A stretch of DNA of 64,000 nucleotides, taken from the NCBI RefSeq assembly GCF_020537505.1, contig NZ_JAJBMO010000020.1:1-64000 (forward strand), in the 5' to 3' direction. Below the pieces are notes generated by a model. That model had not been told where the DNA came from. It made no database searches and was given only the letters and a program-made list of their open reading frames with translations. The first letter of the stretch is position 1. The number at the start of each line of letters is the position of its first letter. Below are positions 58,729 to 64,000 of this stretch, piece after piece. The translations under genes were made by a program, and so were the position numbers. The DNA is from Blautia glucerasea (lineage in GTDB: Bacteria > Bacillota > Clostridia > Lachnospirales > Lachnospiraceae).

Positions 58729-59715
58729 CTATTGCTGCTCTTTCATATCCTTAAAGCACTGGCTCGTCACAATCAGCGAATTATGCACCATATCTTCCAG
58801 CGCCTGGTTCGTAAAATAAGCGGCGTGGGGCATCATGAGAACATTTGGCATGGAATTCAGGATCGCCATTTCATGGTGTATGATCATCTCATTTTTGTGA
58901 TCCCTGTAATAGATATTACGGTCTCCGTCGATCACATCAAGTCCGGCGCCAGAAAGGTGACCGCTTTCAAGAGCTTCAATAAGCGCAGCGGAATCCACAA
59001 TAGGCCCCCGCGCTGTGTTTATCAAAAGTGCGCCCTGCTTCATGAAAGCAATACGGTCGGGATCCATGAAATGATAAGTTTCCTTATTAGAAGCAATATG
59101 AAGAGACACAATATCACTTTGTGCAAGGAGTGTGGGCAGATCGCAGTATTCTGCAAAACCTTCCAGATCTTCCTTTGGATGGCGGTTCCAGTATAAGACT
59201 CTGCAGCCAAAGCCTGAGAGATGCTTTACAACGGTCTGCCCAATATGACCGGCGCCAATTACGCCCACGGTCATATTGGGAAGCTCACGTCCGCGGATTC
59301 CGGACATGGTGTAATCCTGTCCCAGATACCTTTGAAGGATAGGCTTCACATTTCGAAGAAGCATCAGCATCATCATAATGGCATAATCCGCCACACTTGC
59401 AGGAGAGTAGGTAATATTAAAAATCTGGATTCCAAGCTTGTGGGCATAGGCCTGGTTCATATGCTCCATACCGATACATCTTGTGACCGCGATCCGCACT
59501 CCGCATACGTGAAAACCATCCCACATTTCATCTGTGATATAAGTATCTGACAGAACATTGATACAGTCATAGCCATTGGCAAGGGCAATGTTTGCGGGAT
59601 TGGGTTTTTCATCTACAAGCTTAAGGTCGATATCATAATTTCTGTAATACTTCTCAAAAATAGGAATTTCTTCCGGTTCAACAGCATAAGCGATCATTTT
59701 CATCTGTCTTTTCAT
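58729..59715 (-). CDS. D-2-hydroxyacid dehydrogenase (D-lactate dehydrogenase-like)
   Basis: 328 residues. The NAD-binding domain has VGVIGAGHIGQTVVKHL, and the catalytic residues fall in LLINTARGPIVDS (Arg-side), a Glu region and a His near MMPHAAYF. The N-terminal substrate domain contains TRCIGMEHMN, as in D-lactate and VanH-type enzymes. It probably reduces pyruvate or another 2-oxoacid to the D-hydroxyacid. It is not followed by a D-Ala-D-Lac ligase, so vancomycin resistance is not implied. ATG 59715 is used; an ATG 15 bases further in is also possible. Confidence 0.9.
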   Translation of the reverse strand: MKRQMKMIAYAVEPEEIPIFEKYYRNYDIDLKLVDEKPNPANIALANGYDCINVLSDTYITDEMWDGFHVCGVRIAVTRCIGMEHMNQAYAHKLGIQIFNITYSPASVADYAIMMMLMLLRNVKPILQRYLGQDYTMSGIRGRELPNMTVGVIGAGHIGQTVVKHLSGFGCRVLYWNRHPKEDLEGFAEYCDLPTLLAQSDIVSLHIASNKETYHFMDPDRIAFMKQGALLINTARGPIVDSAALIEALESGHLSGAGLDVIDGDRNIYYRDHKNEMIIHHEMAILNSMPNVLMMPHAAYFTNQALEDMVHNSLIVTSQCFKDMKEQQ

Positions 59716-59784
59716 TTTCCGTCACTGTCCTTTGTCTATGATATTTCTGTTTTCTGTCAGTATCCGGCAGAATTTTTTCAGATC

Positions 59785-60390
59785 CTATAATCCGAAATTT
59801 TTCCGGATCACATTGGTAAGCAGCTCCGCAGTACCGTCAATGCCAAAATTGTTGCTGTTCAGCATCAGGTCCATATATTCGGTGCTTCCAGGATCATATC
59901 CTGCGTAATGTCTGTGGTAAGCCTTTCTGGCCTTGTCTACATCTACACACATTTTCCGGCCTTTTTCCTCAGTCATTCCAAAATATTGTACACAGTTACG
60001 AACCCTTGCGTCAAGTGGGGAATAGATGTATACCCGGAGCAGGTTTTTGTGGTCACGCATAAGATAGTCGCTGCATCTTCCCACCATGATACACGGCCCC
60101 TTGTCTGCAAAATCCTGTAGCACACACTCCTGGACAGAGAAGATCTTGTCCTGAAGGTCTGTTGTGCCAGAACCCAGGGGGCGCAGCATTTTTGCGTATT
60201 TTCCAAGGCCAAATTTTGCCCCTTCCTCTTTATCGCTTATGAGGGAAAGAGGGGCGTTCATTCTCTTGGATACTTCTTCCACAATATCTCTGTCATAATA
60301 GCTGATATCCAGCATTTCTGCTACTTTCTTTGCGATGGGACGTCCCATGCTTCCGAATTGTCGTCCAACCGTTACTACGAAGTTTTCCAT
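59785..60390 (-). CDS. Cytidylate kinase-like family protein
   Basis: 201 residues from ATG 60390, with AAAGGAG about seven bases upstream. It begins MENFVVTVGRQFGSMGRPIA, a P-loop-like start shared by the cytidylate-kinase-like family of clostridia (GRQFGSxGRxI), with RCSDYLMRD and VRNCVQYFGMTEEKGR further on. Such proteins are related to CMP kinase but are not the essential Cmk; their substrate is unproven. The upstream frame continues into an ABC ATPase remnant, which is a fusion of decay and not part of this gene. Confidence 0.88.
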   Translation of the reverse strand: MENFVVTVGRQFGSMGRPIAKKVAEMLDISYYDRDIVEEVSKRMNAPLSLISDKEEGAKFGLGKYAKMLRPLGSGTTDLQDKIFSVQECVLQDFADKGPCIMVGRCSDYLMRDHKNLLRVYIYSPLDARVRNCVQYFGMTEEKGRKMCVDVDKARKAYHRHYAGYDPGSTEYMDLMLNSNNFGIDGTAELLTNVIRKNFGL

Positions 60391-60399
60391 AATGGTTCT

Positions 60400-60765
60400 C
60401 CTTTCTACTACCTGAAGGTAATGTTCTGCAATGTCTTTTGCTTCGGCTTTGGATTTCTTTTGCACGATGGTAAGTCCTGCCATTACATTTTCCAGAGCTG
60501 TTTTATTTTTGAAAAGATTATAATTCTGGAATACCATGGTACTGTTTTGCCGGAGTTCATGGACATCCTTCTTGGTGTGATGGGTGGCGTCTACAGTAGA
60601 ATCGCCTATGGTTACCAGGCCCTTTGTGGGAACTTCAAGGAAATTGGTGCATCTTAAGAGGGTTGTTTTTCCAGAACCGGATGGTCCTAATATACATACA
60701 ACTTCTCCTGTATTGATCTAAAAGTTGACTCCTTTCAAAACTTCCAGATCCCCAAATACTTTACG
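60400..60765 (-). pseudogene. Remnant of an amino-acid ABC transporter ATPase
   Basis: On the minus strand the translation runs RKVFGDLEVLKGVNF, an in-frame TAG at about 60720, then INTGEVVCILGPSGSGKTTL (Walker A), LRCTNFLEVPTKG, the Q-loop region VFQNYNLF and ends near HYLQVVER. The ABC signature, Walker B and the C-terminus are missing, and the 5' end is cut at the TauE fragment. It resembles GlnQ-type ATPases. A stop codon plus both ends lost make it a pseudogene. Confidence 0.88.
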
Positions 60766-61096
60766 GAAGGATTACAATCATGATGATCTGCAGATATTTT
60801 GCAGGAAGGATCAGGTTCAGTCTGGCTCCAAGGACGGAACCGATGATGGCATTGATCCCGGCAATGACAGCTGTAAAACGGTAAACATGTCCGCTTTTTA
60901 TAAATTTGAAAAGAGAGGTGAAACCTCCCAGAAGACAGGAGCACTGATTGGTCCCTGCGATCAAATGTACGGGAAATCCGGTAAGCATAAAGGTGGGCAG
61001 AGTGAGAAGCCCGCCGCCTCCGGATACGGCGTCAATGATTCCGGCAAAGAAGAATGCTATGCTTATGATTACAAACGTAGACATGTGCAGTTCCAT
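60761..61096 (-). pseudogene. Truncated TauE/SafE-family membrane permease
   Basis: 111 residues of an approximately 250-residue TauE/SafE sulfite or organosulfonate exporter: AGIIDAVSGGGGLLTLPTFM is the family signature, followed by three more membrane segments, then an abrupt end (IVILP, stop) at the junction with the ATPase remnant. GGGAGGCGCCC precedes ATG 61096. The C-terminal half is absent, so function is probably lost. Confidence 0.82.
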
Positions 61097-61156
61097 GGGC
61101 GCCTCCCATAAAGAGTATTTTGTAATAGGGGATTCCAGGGGAATTTCCTGTTAAAC

Positions 61157-61236
61157 AAAAAAGCCAGCGCATATTTGCACCGGCTTCCTTGCTGATTGAT
61201 TTCTCATATTATTTATCTATTTCCTGAAATTGTCAA
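61157..61236 (-). promoter_or_regulatory. Promoter with a very early terminator upstream of the TauE fragment
   Basis: On the minus strand TTGACA (61236-61231) and AATAAT (61213-61208) are 17 bases apart. About 15-45 bases into the transcript lies a terminator: AAGCCGGTGC against GCGCTGGCTT (two wobbles), then TTTTTTG. Such an early terminator ahead of a gene suggests attenuation. A short frame (MRNQSARKPVQICAGFFV) spans the hairpin but has no ribosome-binding site. Confidence 0.5.
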
Positions 61237-61287
61237 GTACTTTTTTACCCTTTTTTTATAGGACGTCTAAAAACCGTTTTATAACGC

Positions 61288-61317
61288 TTTACTGGTACGA
61301 TTTTGGTATGATATAAT
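61288..61317 (+). promoter_or_regulatory. Promoter of the tatD gene
   Basis: TTTACT (61288-61293), 18 bases, then TATAAT (61312-61317) with an extended -10 (TGATATAAT). It lies 107 bases before tatD, and the leader shows no clear structure. Confidence 0.65.
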
Positions 61318-61423
61318 GGTAATATTGAAAAGAAAACACTTGTGTTTTTTTAAATCGACTGGTACGCGCAAAAATACTGAAAAAGGAACCGCGTCTGGAA
61401 ATACTTAAAAAAGAGGCAGGAAA

Positions 61424-62197
61424 ATGATATTTGATACACATGCACATTATGATGATGAGGCTTTCGAGGGTGACAGAGACCAGCTTCTTTCTTCCATGAA
61501 GGATGGGGGAGTGGGCTGTATTGTAAATGTGTGCGCGTCCGTCGACGGATTTGGCGGAACTTTAGAATTGATGGAAGCGTATCCCTTTATGTATGGCGCA
61601 GTAGGAGTTCATCCGGATGACGCGGGAATTATGACACAGGATACCCTGGACGAGATCCAGCGGCTTTCCCATATGGAGAAAATGGTGGCCATCGGAGAGA
61701 TCGGGCTTGACTATTACTGGCACAAGGAGGAGGCGGAGCATAAACGGCAGCAGGAAATGTTCCGCGCCCAGATGGACATTGCCAGGGAAGAGAAGCTGCC
61801 TTTTATGATCCACAGCCGTGATGCCGCAGAGGATACCCTGGAGATCGTAAAGGAATATATGAAAAAAGATATGTCAGGCGGGATCATTCATTGTTTTTCC
61901 TACAGCAGGGAGATCGCGGCAGAATATCTGAAAATGGGGCTTTATCTGGGAATCGGTGGCGTGCTCACCTTCAAAAATGCAAAGAAGCTGAAGAACGTGG
62001 CAGCCATGACACCTTTGTCCCAGATCGTTCTGGAAACAGACTGCCCTTATATGGCACCGGAGCCGAACCGCGGTAAGAGAAATTCTTCCCTGAATCTGCC
62101 TTATGTTGCAGAAGCGCTGGCGCGGATCAAGGGAATCACTGCAGAGGAAGTGATTGCGGTGACAGAAGAGAATGCGAAGAAGCTGCTGTTTAAATAG
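61424..62197 (+). CDS. TatD family metal-dependent hydrolase (DNase)
   Basis: A 257-residue TIM-barrel hydrolase with the metal ligands of TatD: FDTHAHYDD at the N-terminus, the Glu in AIGEIGLDYYW, HSRDAAEDT, GGIIHCFSYS and the late Asp in LETDCPYMAPEP. It acts in 3'-exonuclease-type DNA repair or turnover. AGAGGCAGG precedes ATG 61424. It commonly neighbours rRNA-modification genes, which may fit the methyltransferase downstream, though that link is loose. Confidence 0.93.
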   Translation: MIFDTHAHYDDEAFEGDRDQLLSSMKDGGVGCIVNVCASVDGFGGTLELMEAYPFMYGAVGVHPDDAGIMTQDTLDEIQRLSHMEKMVAIGEIGLDYYWHKEEAEHKRQQEMFRAQMDIAREEKLPFMIHSRDAAEDTLEIVKEYMKKDMSGGIIHCFSYSREIAAEYLKMGLYLGIGGVLTFKNAKKLKNVAAMTPLSQIVLETDCPYMAPEPNRGKRNSSLNLPYVAEALARIKGITAEEVIAVTEENAKKLLFK

Positions 62198-62316
62198 ATG
62201 AAGGAAGAAAAATGTTGTGATAAATAAAAGCAGCCTTCCGCAAGGTGTAAGATTCATAGAGATTCTAAAGCCTGTGCTGTGGATGGCGTGAATTATAAGA
62301 AACAAGGAGACTGATC

Positions 62317-63177
62317 ATGCAAAGTCAGCTGGTATTTCAGGAAAAAAAGGAGCGGGAGCGCCTGCGGATACAGAATAAGCTGCTGTCACAGGCAGAAAAA
62401 CCTGCGCTGGAGCATTTTTTTAAGGGGAAATCAGGGCTTTCCGTTCTGGACATTGGCTGCAATGATGGAAACAGAACCTTTCAGCGTTTTTCCGACCAAA
62501 GGGTTTCCAGGGTAATTGGCTTGGAATACAACCAGGAACTGGTGGAAAAAGCCCACAGACAGTATGGAAATTCCAAATTCTTTTTTTATCAGATGGATGT
62601 GGAGAGTCAGTCCTTTTCTAAAGATCTGCAGAATCTGGTGGATGCTTCTGACGGAGGACAATTTGATCTGATCTGTCTTTCTTTTGTATTAATGCATTTG
62701 CTGGATGGAAAGAAGCTGCTTCGCACATTGGAACAATTTCTGAAAAAAGACGGAGTGCTCTTCATTACGGAAAGCAATGACTGTGCTTCCACACTTGTTC
62801 CAGATGAGAAGAACCTTCTGGAACAGTTTCTGGATATTTTAAACCAGGATAAATATGCAGGGCGAAGAGATACCGGTGCCAAGGCTTCTGGCTGGCTGGC
62901 GGATTTTGGCTACGGTAACATTCACGTATGGAGTCAGGGGATTTCTGCTGGAAAGGAAGAGCTGGAACGGAAAAATCAGATTTTTCAGACCTTTTTTTCT
63001 TATCTGCCGGAGGATGTGGAAATTCTGCTGGCAGAAGAACCAGATAACAGGGATTATCAGGAGTGGCAGAAGTGGCTCGGAGAGAATTACGAAGGGCTTC
63101 GGCAGCAGATTCTCAGTAAGGATTCGGAAATTACCATGGGAATGCAGATTTTGTCCTGCGAAAAGGTGGGTTTATGA
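62317..63177 (+). CDS. Class I SAM-dependent methyltransferase
   Basis: A 286-residue methyltransferase with the Rossmann SAM motif VLDIGCNDGNRT (residues about 45-56), an acidic residue binding ribose in IGLEYNQEL, and FDLICLSFVLMHL as motif IV-like. The C-terminal 100 residues are helical without a recognised domain. It overlaps the start of the acetyltransferase gene by four bases (ATGA). The target is unknown; small-molecule or protein methylation is equally possible. Confidence 0.85.
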   Translation: MQSQLVFQEKKERERLRIQNKLLSQAEKPALEHFFKGKSGLSVLDIGCNDGNRTFQRFSDQRVSRVIGLEYNQELVEKAHRQYGNSKFFFYQMDVESQSFSKDLQNLVDASDGGQFDLICLSFVLMHLLDGKKLLRTLEQFLKKDGVLFITESNDCASTLVPDEKNLLEQFLDILNQDKYAGRRDTGAKASGWLADFGYGNIHVWSQGISAGKEELERKNQIFQTFFSYLPEDVEILLAEEPDNRDYQEWQKWLGENYEGLRQQILSKDSEITMGMQILSCEKVGL

Positions 63178-63833
63178 CACAAGAGATACAGAAGATAAAG
63201 ACTTTTTGTGGAGAATTTTATCTGCGTCCATTGAAAAAAGAAGATATAGAGGAAACACTGCAGCTTATGGATCAGTGTGTGGGGGAAAATCTGTATCAGA
63301 AAGCGGAGCTTGAACAGACCATCGGGCGCCAGGACAGGGCATTTCTTTTGCTGAAAACGGCAGAGGAAGAGCTGGCTGGATATATTTATTATTATCTTAC
63401 GTCGGCGGATCAGATTGCAGAGGATGCCAGGCTTGCAGTGCAGAAGATCAGACAGGTTTGCGGGCAGGGGGCGCTGGCGCCGGTAAGGGAGTCTCGGTCG
63501 GTGAGAAAGCCTCAGCTCGTAGGAAAGCTTCAGTCCGTAGGGATAAAAGAAGCGTTTCGCAGGCAGGGGCTGGCGGTTCTGATGATGGAGTATGCGCTGG
63601 CGCAGTTTGCAGGGAAGGGCGTGGAGAACGTGTTTATCATCTGTTGGAATGCGGGAGGTAAAGTTCCCCTGGAAAAAGCCCTTCAGAAGTGCCAGTTTGT
63701 TCATCTTTCTTCGGCGAAGCAGATCTGGTATGACAAGAAAGACCTTTTTTGCCCATATTGCAAGGGACGCTGTAAGTGTGATGCAGAGGTTTACTTTAAA
63801 AGAATCCGTACAGGGAATCCAACAGAAACCTAA
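63174..63833 (+). CDS. GNAT-family N-acetyltransferase
   Basis: A 219-residue acetyltransferase. The acetyl-CoA-binding segment is GIKEAFRRQGLAVLMMEYAL (motif A, R/QxxGxG/A type). A Pro/Arg-rich linker (about residues 100-120, VRESRSVRKPQLVGKLQSVG) separates the two halves of the fold. The C-terminus has a small cysteine cluster (FCPYCKGRCKCDAEV) that may bind zinc, unusual for the family. It is translationally coupled to the methyltransferase, suggesting a shared substrate. Confidence 0.82.
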   Translation: MTQEIQKIKTFCGEFYLRPLKKEDIEETLQLMDQCVGENLYQKAELEQTIGRQDRAFLLLKTAEEELAGYIYYYLTSADQIAEDARLAVQKIRQVCGQGALAPVRESRSVRKPQLVGKLQSVGIKEAFRRQGLAVLMMEYALAQFAGKGVENVFIICWNAGGKVPLEKALQKCQFVHLSSAKQIWYDKKDLFCPYCKGRCKCDAEVYFKRIRTGNPTET

Positions 63834-63860
63834 GCTTTACAGGTGGTAATTGGAAACGGC

Positions 63861-63938
63861 GCGGAACCGTTTCGGGTAACTATTCAGAAGGCAGTATTCC
63901 GCGAAGCGTGTAACTGTGAAGGTTTTGAACAGTTACCG
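63861..63938 (+). repeat. Dispersed intergenic repeat, copy E
   Basis: ATTCCGCGAAGCGTGTAACT and the GTGAAGG...GAACAGTTAC tail match copy A at 1311-1353, with preceding GGGTAACTATTCAGAAGG recalling copy D. It fills the gap between the acetyltransferase gene and the next gene start. Confidence 0.6.
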
Positions 63939-63977
63939 TTTTGAAAATAATAAGAAACTTCAGGAAAGGAACTACAA

Positions 63978-64000
63978 ATGAAAATCAAACTTCTTCCCAA
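63978..64000 (+). CDS. Start of a further gene, cut by the window end
   Basis: ATG 63978 follows AGGAAAGGA and encodes MKIKLLP before the window ends. Nothing can be said about its function. Confidence 0.5.

Noticed and set aside
58729..59715. VanH-type vancomycin resistance dehydrogenase
   Set aside because: No ligase or VanX-like gene nearby; ordinary D-lactate dehydrogenase is simpler.
60391..60537. Cytidylate-kinase-like protein with an ABC ATPase N-terminal extension
   Set aside because: The extension is a fragment of a broken ATPase gene; ATG 60390 has its own ribosome-binding site.
1..64000. tRNA, rRNA or CRISPR array
   Set aside because: No cloverleaf with CCA-proximal motifs, no rRNA-like stretch beyond the short L1 mimics, and no regularly spaced direct repeats were found by reading.

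Overview
The window reads as a chromosome segment of a low-to-mid GC anaerobic Firmicute, most likely a Lachnospiraceae of the Blautia type. This is inference from gene content: reverse rubrerythrin with a PerR-type regulator, GH94 phosphorylases, a domain-permuted GH3 beta-glucosidase, a gut-clostridial style NRPS ending in a reductase, and strong AGGAGG ribosome-binding sites. No rRNA, tRNA or CRISPR array was found.

Layout. 1-345: non-coding sequence of odd composition. 376-1257: L-serine dehydratase alpha subunit without its usual beta partner. 1.5-10.6 kb: a probable cell-surface modification locus (membrane acyltransferase, CDP-forming nucleotidyltransferase fused to an oxidoreductase-like domain, LicD-TPR protein, a LicD relative lacking the acidic motif, an acetolactate-synthase-like TPP enzyme and an SDR reductase). 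10.7-17.8 kb: cysteine desulfidase translationally coupled to a complete Opp/Dpp peptide importer, with a highly structured 300-base gap between the binding protein and the ATPases. 18.2-30.2 kb: a nonribosomal peptide locus with a MATE exporter fused to an anti-sigma-type ATPase domain, a three-module NRPS (A-T-C-A-T-C-A-T-R) predicted to release a tripeptide aldehyde, a lone STAS protein and an Sfp-type phosphopantetheinyl transferase. 30.3-32.6 kb: rpmG-secE-nusG-rplK-rplA, with two rRNA-like L1-binding elements. 32.7-45.1 kb: beta-glucoside utilisation (two GH94 phosphorylases, AraC regulator, sugar ABC importer, GH3).

45.2-51.9 kb: DD-carboxypeptidase, iron alcohol dehydrogenase, a HicAB toxin-antitoxin pair, a cation/proton antiporter with a switch-like 5' leader, and an XRE regulator beside a broken Ser/Thr kinase. 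51.9-55.6 kb: an AT-rich accessory island with a serine recombinase, small HTH proteins and a promoter carrying an (AT)n tract. 55.7-57.0 kb: reverse rubrerythrin and a PerR-like repressor that share an identical 22-base operator. 57.0-57.4 kb: a probable type I toxin-antitoxin pair and a perfect 40-base palindrome. 57.5-58.6 kb: moaC and mogA. 58.7-61.1 kb: D-2-hydroxyacid dehydrogenase, a cytidylate-kinase-like protein and a decayed patch of ABC ATPase and TauE fragments. 61.4-64.0 kb: TatD nuclease, a methyltransferase, a GNAT acetyltransferase and the start of one more gene.

The strongest candidate for an under-described system is the NRPS locus, where a transporter appears to carry its own partner-switching regulatory domain and a matching STAS partner is encoded just after the synthetase. 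Other regulatory candidates are the antiporter leader, the TxpA/RatA-like toxin and antisense RNA, the long-spacer AT-tract promoter, and a dispersed intergenic repeat family found in five gaps.
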